Positions 31,589 through 41,148 of a DNA stretch of 64,000 bases are shown piece after piece. The translations under genes were made by a program, and so were the position numbers. This DNA comes from Vittaforma corneae ATCC 50505. Its lineage: Eukaryota; Microsporidia; Nosematidae. Position 1 is the first letter of the stretch. Each line of letters begins with the position of its first letter. The notes below the pieces were generated by a model, which was not told the DNA's origin, ran no database searches, and saw nothing but the letters and a program-made list of their open reading frames with translations. The DNA lies in NCBI RefSeq assembly GCF_000231115.1, contig NW_006889851.1:1-64000 (forward strand), read 5' to 3'.

Positions 31589-34291
31589 TTAGAGATACAA
31601 GGAGTTAGCAAACACAATATCTCGTTTAATCAGGAATATCCCCTGGGAAAACAGATTCACCAATTCATTGTTTCCAATAACTGCTGCTGCATTTGATAGC
31701 TGTCTCAGCAGCTCTTCCAGTCTTTTAAACACCCTGATTATGCTTCCCTCAAAGATATTAGTGCTTTCACATATCTCAACAAAAGTTCTACCAGTCATCC
31801 ACATTTTGACTATGTCCATTAATGCATGGGAGAATCGTCCAATATACTCCGCTTCTCTCACATCAATCCCACATTCATTCATAATTTTAACAATCCTTTC
31901 AGCAGCATTAACGAGCAAAGTGTATACTGCATCATTTTCCTCACTCAAAACTAGATTCTCGGTGCTCTCTTCACAGACACAGCAGCTAAGCAGAGCCACC
32001 ATATCTGTCAGGGACAGATTAATAAACTCTGAATTGAATATCATCTCCGTTATTACAAGTTCGTCTCCTGCACTGATCTCAGAGGCCATCTTGCCTTTGA
32101 TTAGGACTGATGTGTCATCAATGTACTCAAGTCGTCTTAGAACGCCAATCATCTTTTTACATTCTTCCATGTGATAAATCTCCTTCAATTTATTTAAATA
32201 TTCTATCTTCTCCTGTAAGTTTTCCTGCTCTACAAGATACCTCAAATGCTCTATGCTTTTATCTAATAAAGGGGTATTTGTGGGCGTGTACTCGCAGCTG
32301 ACGAGGCATGCGCGGGAGGGATTTTTACAGAAAAGGCAGGATGAAAGATCTATTGATGGCTCGATTTCGCGTATTTTATTTTCTAAACGGGTAATTTCTT
32401 CATTAACGTCGTCCTTGTACTCTATTGGCCTGAACCTTTTACTAAACACCTTAATATCAACCTTACATTGAACATCATAAACACTACTCACATAAGCTAA
32501 GGGATACTCCTTGAGCTCTATATCTTTATTTGTTAGTATGTAAGCTTGAACAGTGCTGTGCTTTGTCACTTCCTTTACTATGGCATTTCGTATTGGAAGG
32601 ATGGATCCCTTGTGTGGAATCATAAGATCTACAACCCTGCCCTTGGCTCTAATCATATCCTTAAAGGCACTAGCAAGCGCCTCGTTTCTTCTACAATATA
32701 GCTCTTCTCTTCTTAATAATAGCTGTGACAGCTCTGTTTCTTCCGCGAAAGGCACATCTACTATTTTATTCTCTTGTTCTAGAGCACTCTTATATGCCTG
32801 AAAATGAAAGAAGCTTCTGCTCAGGACATAGGTAGGGTCCAATCCCTCTACCCTTAATAAGTTAAGAATCATGTTGTAAGTAAGGCGAAATGCACTGAAC
32901 AGTTTGTCTGCACTGGACGAGAAGATGGTCTTGACCTGTGCGACTGTTAGTTCCTCCGTAAGAATGCATATGGCCGCTCCCATCTCGTCCAGTCCTCTTC
33001 TACCTGCTCTTCCACTCATCTGGATAAATTCGCCCGAGGTGAGCAGTCTCCTGTTTGTGCCGTCAAACTTACGAAGTGATGTGAAAATGACTGTTTTTGC
33101 AGGCATATTTAGCCCTATGGAGAATGTCTCAGTGGCAAATAGCACCTTCAGAAGAGATTCCTGGAAGAGTATTTCAACTATCTCTCTGATAATTGGAAGA
33201 AGCCCAGAATGATGAATACCTATTCCTCTCTGTAGAAGCGGAAGCATCTTTTCTATAATGGGAATGTTCCTATCTTCCTGTCTTAGTGAGGCTATTGCAT
33301 TATCAAATATTGTCTTAACCAAGTCTTTCTCTTCCTCATCTAATAAATCCTTCCTAATCTTAACCGCATATCCTTCACATTCCTTTCTGCTGAAAGAAAA
33401 AACAACCGCAGGAGTATTGGCCCTTTCTATTGCTTCCTGCAATATCTTATCCATATCTTTCCTCTTTGGAACATTTTGCATAGACCGCATAAACTGTTTT
33501 AGATGAAACTTCTTGTCTTTAATCAGATATAGATCGTCGGTTTGAAAATAGTGAATGAGAGGAATAACCCTCTTTTCAGTATAAACAACATGCACAATTT
33601 GCTGTTGGATATATGAAATCCACTCTGCAAATTCTAAGGCATTAGGAATGGTCGCACTAAGGAATACCATTCTTACATGCCCGGGCAAGAGTATTATTGT
33701 TTCTTCCCACACTACACCCCTCTCTCTGTCTCTCATATAGTGCACTTCATCAAATATTATCCAGTGAACCTCCCGTATGACCTCTGATCCTCTGTAAAGC
33801 ATATTTCTTAAAATTTCAGTGGTCATGACGAGGCATGATGCTTCGGGATTGATGGTAACATCTCCAGTCATGAGGCCTACGTCTCCAAACTCCTCCTGAA
33901 GCTCTCTGTACTTCTGATTAGACAGGGCTTTTATAGGACTAGTGTATACCACCCTCTGGTTGTTCTTAATGGACTGTGCTATGGCATATTCAGCAACCAC
34001 AGTCTTGCCGCATGACGTGTGTGCACTGACGAGCACTGATTCATCACGCTCAATGCTGCATATTGATATTTTCTGGAATGTATCAAGTTCAAACTTGTAT
34101 TTCTTTGCATCGCATCGTGGTTCGTGGGGAATCTCCGAATAGCTACCACCAAATGGCACAACAGCCTCGTGTTTAGTTCCGCAGACGAAGAATTCGTCAC
34201 ACACTTCAGTCCTTGGTTGTTCCCTTATGAACTTTTTTGGCACTTTTAATCTCGAGTCATCATCGAAAATGTCAAAGTAAGCCTCATCCAT
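31589..34291 (-). CDS. MTR4: Exosome-associated RNA helicase MTR4
   Basis: Ski2-family DExH helicase that feeds nuclear RNA to the exosome for rRNA processing and surveillance. The 900-aa protein has motif I SAHTSCGKTVVAEYA, YTSPIKALSNQKYRE, MTTEILRNML, the DEVH box in IFDEVHYMRDRERG, FLSATIPNA, and in RecA2 FATETFSIGLNMP and QMSGRAGRRGLDE. The C-terminal end FLIKRDIVFANSLYL is the diagnostic MTR4 terminus and separates it from SKI2. A shortened arch with clustered cysteines (CLFCKNPSRAC) lies at about 655-665. The ATG at 34291 has AAAATTTTAC and CATCCC upstream. Confidence 0.95.
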   Translation of the reverse strand: MDEAYFDIFDDDSRLKVPKKFIREQPRTEVCDEFFVCGTKHEAVVPFGGSYSEIPHEPRCDAKKYKFELDTFQKISICSIERDESVLVSAHTSCGKTVVAEYAIAQSIKNNQRVVYTSPIKALSNQKYRELQEEFGDVGLMTGDVTINPEASCLVMTTEILRNMLYRGSEVIREVHWIIFDEVHYMRDRERGVVWEETIILLPGHVRMVFLSATIPNALEFAEWISYIQQQIVHVVYTEKRVIPLIHYFQTDDLYLIKDKKFHLKQFMRSMQNVPKRKDMDKILQEAIERANTPAVVFSFSRKECEGYAVKIRKDLLDEEEKDLVKTIFDNAIASLRQEDRNIPIIEKMLPLLQRGIGIHHSGLLPIIREIVEILFQESLLKVLFATETFSIGLNMPAKTVIFTSLRKFDGTNRRLLTSGEFIQMSGRAGRRGLDEMGAAICILTEELTVAQVKTIFSSSADKLFSAFRLTYNMILNLLRVEGLDPTYVLSRSFFHFQAYKSALEQENKIVDVPFAEETELSQLLLRREELYCRRNEALASAFKDMIRAKGRVVDLMIPHKGSILPIRNAIVKEVTKHSTVQAYILTNKDIELKEYPLAYVSSVYDVQCKVDIKVFSKRFRPIEYKDDVNEEITRLENKIREIEPSIDLSSCLFCKNPSRACLVSCEYTPTNTPLLDKSIEHLRYLVEQENLQEKIEYLNKLKEIYHMEECKKMIGVLRRLEYIDDTSVLIKGKMASEISAGDELVITEMIFNSEFINLSLTDMVALLSCCVCEESTENLVLSEENDAVYTLLVNAAERIVKIMNECGIDVREAEYIGRFSHALMDIVKMWMTGRTFVEICESTNIFEGSIIRVFKRLEELLRQLSNAAAVIGNNELVNLFSQGIFLIKRDIVFANSLYL

Positions 34292-34712
34292 AAGCTTTCT
34301 GGGATGTAGGAAAGTAAAATTTTACCATGAAAAATATGAGATTGAGATATTGGAAGACTTTGAGATTGGCAAAATGCTTCTGTGCTGCTCTCCTTCTTTG
34401 GGCTTTATAATGCATTCGGACTGCTATTAGTATTTGGCTTTACTAGCTAGTAGGATACCAGATGCAACATTGGCATATATTAAATAAATACTGTTGAGTG
34501 TACTTTGACCTTTGCTAATTGAGCACTCGATGGCACTCACGGTCCACGTCTGATTATTTGTACTGGCTTTGCGCTAGAATAGGCAGAAGTAGCTTATTTA
34601 TCGTTAACCAGCATATGCTAATGCTATTTCTGTAGCTCCATTTCTGTAGTGCATTTGACCATGCAGCTAGTTGGGTCGGGTTGGCTACATCAGCTTTATA
34701 GTGCTTCCACCC
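34292..34712. other. Divergent intergenic region MTR4/KISH
   Basis: 421 bp holding both promoters, less AT-rich near KISH. No ORF or RNA gene recognised. Confidence 0.5.
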
Positions 34713-34934
34713 ATGTCTGCATTGTTTAACTTCGAATCATTTCTAAGACTTGCAATTCTAATGATATGCACCTCAACGTATCTAAAGAGAAAGTTCCCCA
34801 CAATCTTTTCCAAGAAAAATGGATGGTACTCCCTTTTGTACAAATGCTGCATTATCGGGGAACGACTTTCCCCCTTTGTCGGAATACTTTGTTTGTTCTT
34901 TGGTTTGAAAAGACTTGTAAACTTTTTTATATAG
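34713..34934 (+). CDS. KSH1: KISH / TMEM167 secretory-pathway protein
   Basis: 73-aa Golgi/early secretory membrane protein. Begins MSALFNFESFLRLAILMICT and continues with RKFPTIF, then CCIIGERLSPFVGILCLFF. The MSA(L/I)FNF-S-L-----LL-C start and the central IGER-SP motif are diagnostic of the KISH family (72 aa in human and yeast). There are two membrane helices with a short loop. The ATG follows CCACCC directly; an upstream in-frame start at 34671 would add residues absent from the family. Yeast KSH1 is essential and linked to constitutive secretion. Confidence 0.95.
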   Translation: MSALFNFESFLRLAILMICTSTYLKRKFPTIFSKKNGWYSLLYKCCIIGERLSPFVGILCLFFGLKRLVNFFI

Positions 34935-35567
34935 AAAAGATATGGCCGTAGTAGAGAGCGGGCCGAGAATGCAGGAAAAGTTTATTAAAGATGTCTTGCT
35001 AATGTCTCAATTAGTTACTTTCTGTTTTATTATTTCTGGGCCTGCCATATTAAGAATAATAAAGATATACAAGTTAATAGCTTTCTGTGTTTACTCTCTT
35101 CATGCATGCACACAGCCCAAAGTCTCAAACCGTGTACTTTTGTCAAGGCCACACGCTCAAATATTCCTTGGCAAGATCTACCATGCAGCCCCTGGGCCAA
35201 TTTGGAGCTTTAACAAATTTGCCTCATTCAGGCGTATTTTGATTTTAAACATCGTTTCGCCATCTTCAAAATTCTTATGAATTACTTGCGGTTTATCATG
35301 CGATTCATGGCCATGCACAGATTCTTTGATATCTGTGCTTTACACCAACAATTTTGTCGATGTTGTTTCACAGTTTTACTTGAGCACGTAGGATCCCTAA
35401 TATCAAAAGACTGCAATTTATAGGGCATTGCACAGTACCATAATCATAAGAACTGGACTAGTTTCCTGAAAGTTTGTTTGCAAGATGGCATTCATAGACA
35501 AATCAGACTATGCCATAAATAGATCAGCCACTTTTATCAAAATTTTCTAAAGTTTTGACCGTGCGGA
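34935..35567. other. Long intergenic region upstream of the ABCG gene
   Basis: 633 bp. A plus-strand ORF from 34942 (112 aa, Cys/Ile/Phe-rich) lacks the CCC context and any recognisable motif; I leave it uncalled. The A/T box CAAAATTTTCT at about 35537-35550 probably belongs to the downstream gene. Confidence 0.4.
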
Positions 35568-37243
35568 ATGAGTGAGCTAGTTTTTGAAGATGTATCCATG
35601 GAAATTAACAAAGTTGCAATTGCAAACAACTTAACATTCTATGCCACGAGACTGTGCTGTATCTTCTTCAGTCCAGACTGTGGTACTTTCAAGGAGCTGT
35701 CGCTCCTCTTTTCCAAGATACATCTGCACTCTGCAAACGAGATTAAAGTTCGGGGAAGTGTATATTTCGATGGAAAAGTGCTTCCAGCAGCGAAGTTCCA
35801 CCATCTTCTCAACCAACATGTCGTATGCGAGGGCAACGACAGTGTATTTGATGTTCTCTCCTTGATTAACAGAGAAGAGGCTGAGAATATGGTAAGGAAG
35901 CTTGACATTTACTTTTACAATAAAAGAACTGACCATTTGAATGTGCAAGAATCTAGGATTTTTGAGATTGCTGTTAATTTGATTGCCAAACCGCCTGTTA
36001 TGTACCTTAAAGTGCTTGGAATGAGCCGCAAGCAGAAAGACAAGTGCCTATCAATACTCTCGGAATTTGTGCAGCAGCATGAGTCTGTAGTTTTTGTTGA
36101 AACCGATTTTCGGATATATTTGACTGTGCGGTTATTGTCAAGCATGAGAAGATACTCTCTCTAAGCAGACAGGAATCTTCAAGGTTCTTTGAAAGCAGAG
36201 AACTTTCGGTGTTTAGTCTGCCTTCAAACCCAATCAAGGGGAATTCGGCTGACAAGTTTGTCTCTGAGATCAATCTAAATAAAACAGACGAACCATACAA
36301 TTACAAAAAGCTATTTATGGCATATAAAACTAGCAATACTGTGGATTTAAAACATGTGAACATGCCGACTTGGAATAGACTGACAACCATCGACTTTTAT
36401 AAAGTGGGCCTGACACAAGCTGCGGTTCTCGGATATAAAAAATATGAAATGACATTCCAGAAACATGAAAAGAGAATAGGTGTGCTGAAGAGCCTATTTC
36501 CATGCTTCTTGTTGATTTTTGTTCTTAGATTGGCCAATGAACTGACTGACAAGCCCAATATTCAGCATGCTCCCGACTTGGTTGCCCTGACCTGTAGCGC
36601 AATCCTCAACAAAAACGACTTTCCTATACTTGCCACTTTCTTTCTGCAAACATTTGTTCTCAAGGGCTTTTCATTAAACAAAATCGGGTTTTTATTGAAA
36701 AAATTTTTCAGAGAAAGATTTTCCGAAGTAAGTCAACGCTTAATTTTTGCATCGGTCTGCTTCAGTGTAATGTACCAGTACTCCTCAATATTTGAGGAGG
36801 ATTTTCAGGCACTAAACTACAACATTAATGTTCTTATGACGCCAGGAACCTATATTGCCTCAATCTTTATTTTTGCTGCGCTGGCTCATATTTCCACCTT
36901 CTGTTTTGTGGGATGGATCTTTAACATCAGACTCATGACTCTAAACCTGATCTGTGCCTTCTTTATCAATCTTATTTGCTTTAGCTTCCTAGGCAAGCGT
37001 CTAAGAACAACATTCATCGGCTTTTTTATCTCGACTTGTCTTTTCAGTGCTCTAGTGACGGCAATGAGGTCTGGTCCGTCAATCATCCTCAAAATGTTCT
37101 ATGCTATTTTTCCATTACTGATATATTCCCAAGAGCTTATCGATGGGGGCTACTCTATTCCATCCACACTTTCATTGGTCTATGTCCTATTGTACTGTAC
37201 TGTCATCTACATTATCACATGCTATAGAATTTCATTTTACTAG
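35568..37243 (+). CDS. ABCG-type half-transporter with degenerate ATPase domain, frame broken once
   Basis: The order is one nucleotide-binding domain (about residues 1-200), then a membrane domain with about six helices (for example FPCFLLIFVLRLANEL, YIASIFIFAALAHISTFCFV, FIGFFISTCLFSALVTAM), the reverse layout of the ABCG subfamily. The ATPase motifs are decayed. Walker A reads SPDCGTFKE (last Gly and the Ser/Thr missing). The signature is LNVQE instead of LSGGE. The Walker B position is MYLKVLG with neither Asp nor Glu. The H-loop His is gone. The frame changes at the T4 run 36107-36110; one extra T joins VETD to FSDIFDCAVIVKHEKI as expected. Could be a catalytically dead partner of an active ABCG, or a decaying gene. 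Confidence 0.8.
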
Positions 37244-37682
37244 ATAGCGCTTGGTTTTACCAAAAAGAACCATTGCCGGCATTACACCTGTCATGTTCGC
37301 ACAACGCACTTTTCTTTGAATAAACAGGTTTTTGTTAAAATACATTTCCTACTGGTAGGACTGCAATAACTATTTTGCAAGTAAACGACAATTTTAATCA
37401 TAAATTGATCAAGACCAAACCTCGAAACAGTGGAACCTATCTTCTCTTCCGTATACTGAATTTAATCATAGGCTTTTCAGAAGATTTATCTTTCTGACAT
37501 CCATCCTAGCCGCTTGATTTAAACATATCACCCTATGGTAGAGAAACCTTTCTAACATTCCCGGCATCAATGGCTGTTAAGAAGATGCTCGTATGATTTT
37601 TCGTCATATTAGACTAGATATTAAATCATATGGATGCAAAGACTATGGATCGGTACAGTCAGATACATGATTTTATATCTTG
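37244..37682. other. Intergenic region between convergent genes
   Basis: 439 bp of AT-rich sequence. No ORF, RNA gene or repeat recognised. Confidence 0.5.
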
Positions 37683-38438
37683 TTATGGTTTGCCAGCAAG
37701 TTTCCTCTTCAAAATCTTAGTTCCAAGATTGTCTTCTAGGAATTTCAACGCATGCGTCGGTACTTGTTCAATGTTAGATACATCCACTTCACTAAGCTCT
37801 GGGGAAGCACCTTGGCTGATCGCTACATTAACTATATTTATTACAAACATTTCTTCGTTGTTTTGCGGATTTGGAACTCTGGACCTAAATCTACGCCATA
37901 TGTCAAAGGCAGCCAATTCAAAAATATCACCCTTGCAATTGCTATAGCCATCTTTGTCCTCCAATCCTTTGTTTTCAATCCAATCGCCTACAACCTTAAC
38001 AATTCTGAGATTATTTAAAAATAATTTGAACTTCGCATCATTAGCATAAATCACAGGAGCCGGTCTCAGACTACTTAACAGTTTTTCAAGTTCTTGAATT
38101 TCGCTTTGACTGAACCAACGTGAGAAATTATTAAGCTCTGGATCATCGTCGCTGTCATTAAAACCAGTATTGTAAAGATCGTCAAGATCTGCAAAATGAC
38201 TGGGCAAAGCATTAGGATTAGTTGCTGGTGCAAGTCCTGCACTTTCTTCATGGCTGCCTACATCTGTTGCAGTCATGCTACCAAGACTTGTAACTTCAAT
38301 AGTGCTGCCGGCAATATCCCTGTTGTTGGTAGCCTCGCTACTAGCGTCAACAACTCCAGGTAGTACTACAATCCCCAATATTGGAAGCATCTTAACAACT
38401 CCAAACAAGATTTGCTTAGTTGACTGTGCTTGTAGCAT
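37683..38438 (-). CDS. Putative secreted protein, orphan
   Basis: 251-aa protein with a likely signal peptide (hydrophobic VVKMLPILGIVVLPGVV ending at VDASSEA). A Ser/Thr/Asn-rich segment follows, then an acidic patch (FNDSDDDPELNN), and a helical C-terminal domain with FSQSEIQELEKLLSSLRP and FELAAFDIWRRFRSR. The basic tail is KRKLAGKP. The ATG directly follows TTACCCCCTA. No known family. A secreted or host-targeted role is an inference from the signal alone. Confidence 0.65.
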   Translation of the reverse strand: MLQAQSTKQILFGVVKMLPILGIVVLPGVVDASSEATNNRDIAGSTIEVTSLGSMTATDVGSHEESAGLAPATNPNALPSHFADLDDLYNTGFNDSDDDPELNNFSRWFSQSEIQELEKLLSSLRPAPVIYANDAKFKLFLNNLRIVKVVGDWIENKGLEDKDGYSNCKGDIFELAAFDIWRRFRSRVPNPQNNEEMFVINIVNVAISQGASPELSEVDVSNIEQVPTHALKFLEDNLGTKILKRKLAGKP

Positions 38439-38832
38439 TAGGGGGTAATAGCTAACAAAATTTTCAATTGGTTTTTTGCATTTTAAAAGGACAGTTCAAA
38501 AGAAAAAATCAAAGCGGCCATGAATTCTTGTGGTCAAAGACCAAGTGGCATTTAAAGCCTGTTTTCAACATGTCCCTTTAGAATATAAAAGAATATGCCG
38601 TGTTTGGCCAGAAGCATATCACTCCCAGACAATCTCTAGAATCTTCATGGATTTACGATGACTAAATATCCTTCCTTTACAAATATTTGCCGCCATAACT
38701 GCATGCACCAATGCTTAAACTAGCAAAGTTCTGAGACTTTGAATGGTACTAAGCAGCTCCAATACTAAAAACTAAGTACAGAAAATGTTAGGACTATTTA
38801 ATCAACAAACGAACTACTTATAAATATAGGCA
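38439..38832. other. Intergenic region between the secreted orphan and SCC3
   Basis: 394 bp. Holds the minus-strand leader of the secreted orphan (ACAAAATTTTC and CCCCC) and the 3' side of SCC3. Nothing else seen. Confidence 0.5.
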
Positions 38833-40944
38833 TTAAATAAAAGTAATATTCTCTTCTGTTCCCTTGGAGCTTCTACATTTCCTTAAAGCCTGTGTCTTAA
38901 ACTTGCTTTTGGGTGCAAGATTTTCCAGCACAATGCACTCATTTACACTTAGGCATGGCACAAAGTTAATCAGGATATTGTCCAAAAGATCGATGCGCGA
39001 AACTAGCTTTCTAATCGGATTGAAAAAGTACCTGTCCTTCTCGTTTCTGTTGATCTTTGCAGCAAGTTTTCTTGATACTTCAGGGTATTTCTTTGAATTT
39101 CGATCTTCCAAATATTCAAAATATCCGCAAACTAGAGGCTTAATGTCCTTCAGGTTGTCCGTAAAGGTTAGAAGTAGCTCTTCTGAGCAATGGTCAAACA
39201 GCCTCTTTGAGTACTGAGCGAACTGTCCAATTGAAATTAATTTGAACAGTCGGATGCACGATTCCTGATCATTAAAATGAAAATTTGCTGAAATATAGGA
39301 TATAAGCTTATCAAATAGTATCTTAGAACAAGAAACGGGGTCTGTAGGCTCAGTGGCTGAGTAGGGCTCTTCGGGCAGCTTAGAGTGGAAAAATACAACA
39401 AAGTCAACCAACTCAAGGAAATTATCAACGGCACACGAACCATGTGTGCTATTCTCAAATATGTCTGTATCTATTATAGAAGCACCATCTTGCTTGTTTC
39501 CAAATTCAAGATTCTTTACCCACTCATAGTCCTCTTGCAAAATCTTCCAAAGAGTGGCATAGCATTTTACAATAGGCGAAGATGACTGATCAACTGAGCT
39601 GGAAATATCAAAGAACTTTATGAGCGGAAACACATATTTGGTCTTTAGTTCTGATATAATTGTCTCTACCTGGAGAGAATATATATCCTCCAACTTTTTC
39701 AATAGCTCTGCAAATTTATCAATAAAGCTGTCATTATTTTCAGCCATTTTCCTTAAATATTCCAAGATTTTGAAGGTAGAGCCTGGAAAATTAGCAAACG
39801 AAGAAACAGAACACAATGCTTGAACTACTAGCCTGATGTTATTGCTGTTATCCTTCACAACCTCAAATAGATCTAAAAATATAATAGGATCAGTGTTGAA
39901 GCTCATAGCCGTCAAAATATCAAGAAAACACACATGGTTATTATCACAACAGGCAGACCTATTCCTAATGAACTCACAGATATTTAGAATGAACGACTCA
40001 ACGTCACTGTCAGAAAGCTTAAGGTTCTTAAAGACATGGCTTTTTGTTTGCTTGAGAATATTGTGTAAACTATCAAGTTCCCAGATTCCTTCAGGACACA
40101 GCTTTTTCAGAGCCAGAAACTTAAGATCATTGCAGGAATCATCATTGGAAATAATGGCAAGGATTTCTTCAGTGGCAAAGACCTGTTCATTCTTAAGAAA
40201 AATAGATAATATTGCCCTGCAGCACTCCTTCTGAATATTTGGATTGCAGTCTTGAAGTGCAACTTCAACCAATCTTGATTTATACTTTTCAACGAACCTC
40301 TCAACAGGATTGACAGCATCACTGAAATTGGCTTTTGGCTTACAAAATTTTGAAATTTTCAGAAATGATTTGACAGCCTTTCTCCTAACTGAGTCATTTC
40401 TATCATTGAGTGACCATCCGATGTACTTTAAGTAGTCCATATTCCTCAATGCATTGCTAGCGCATATCCACTCAGACAGAAATTGTACACACATGGCCCT
40501 GATGCTTGGATCGATGTCCCTGAATCTAGAAATAAACACACTCTGAAACAGAATCTCGATCTTGTCTAGCATCTTTGAGCTCAAATAGCTTGATTTTATC
40601 AAAGAAAGGACTAAAAAAGTTGAGTTAAATCTGTGCAGTCTCGTCTTCGATACTGTCAGCTCAATTATCCTCTCAATTTCAAAATTTTGGACCTTGAGAA
40701 AAATATTGGCAAGCTTCTTTAGTTGAAGACTCTGGGTCGTCCTTATTATCTCGACAAGGTCATCCGAGCAGTCTTCTTTTTCCTGCAGGGTCTTAATGAT
40801 CTTTTCGGGAGAGAATACCTCCAAGGCTGACACTGCGGTGGTGTTCATACCATTATTGAGTAGTGTGTTGTTGGATATATTACTGGCCACTACATTGTTG
40901 TTTAAAGCCGTGGCATTTAATGTTCTATCGTGTGAGGTGTCCAT
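38833..40944 (-). CDS. SCC3: Cohesin subunit SCC3 (STAG/SA family)
   Basis: HEAT-repeat cohesin subunit that binds the SMC-kleisin ring and DNA. The 703-aa protein contains the stromalin conserved domain: SRFRDIDPSIRAMCVQFLSE, then MDYLKYIGWSLNDRNDSVRR, followed by KAVKSFLKI. The rest is a helical solenoid. An Asn/Thr-rich 40-residue N-terminus is followed by the first helices. It is much shorter than the roughly 1,100-1,250 aa of yeast and human proteins, mostly at the C-terminus, as is common in microsporidia. The ATG at 40944 directly follows AAATTTTTAGCCC. Confidence 0.86.
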   Translation of the reverse strand: MDTSHDRTLNATALNNNVVASNISNNTLLNNGMNTTAVSALEVFSPEKIIKTLQEKEDCSDDLVEIIRTTQSLQLKKLANIFLKVQNFEIERIIELTVSKTRLHRFNSTFLVLSLIKSSYLSSKMLDKIEILFQSVFISRFRDIDPSIRAMCVQFLSEWICASNALRNMDYLKYIGWSLNDRNDSVRRKAVKSFLKISKFCKPKANFSDAVNPVERFVEKYKSRLVEVALQDCNPNIQKECCRAILSIFLKNEQVFATEEILAIISNDDSCNDLKFLALKKLCPEGIWELDSLHNILKQTKSHVFKNLKLSDSDVESFILNICEFIRNRSACCDNNHVCFLDILTAMSFNTDPIIFLDLFEVVKDNSNNIRLVVQALCSVSSFANFPGSTFKILEYLRKMAENNDSFIDKFAELLKKLEDIYSLQVETIISELKTKYVFPLIKFFDISSSVDQSSSPIVKCYATLWKILQEDYEWVKNLEFGNKQDGASIIDTDIFENSTHGSCAVDNFLELVDFVVFFHSKLPEEPYSATEPTDPVSCSKILFDKLISYISANFHFNDQESCIRLFKLISIGQFAQYSKRLFDHCSEELLLTFTDNLKDIKPLVCGYFEYLEDRNSKKYPEVSRKLAAKINRNEKDRYFFNPIRKLVSRIDLLDNILINFVPCLSVNECIVLENLAPKSKFKTQALRKCRSSKGTEENITFI

Positions 40945-40957
40945 GGGCTAAAAATTT
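40945..40957 (-). promoter_or_regulatory. AAATTTTT-AGCCC start element of SCC3
   Basis: Minus-strand GAAATTTTTAGCCC abuts the ATG, with the A/T box and CCC joined without spacer. Confidence 0.55.
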
Positions 40958-41148
40958 CCAAACACAAATGAAGAGCAGTTTAAGTCTAAATATATAGAGT
41001 CTGTGTTACATATTTTGCCATTACAAACAGTATGCAGAACTATTTGCACATACTTCACGGCATGCATTAAAAGCTAGTTTATCAACCAATTGGGAAGTAC
41101 TGCGTACCCGTTTCATATTTCAACTGTCATGTACCTACCGCTATATAA

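Noticed and set aside
34942..35280. 112-residue plus-strand ORF after KISH
   Set aside because: No start context and no recognisable composition or domain.
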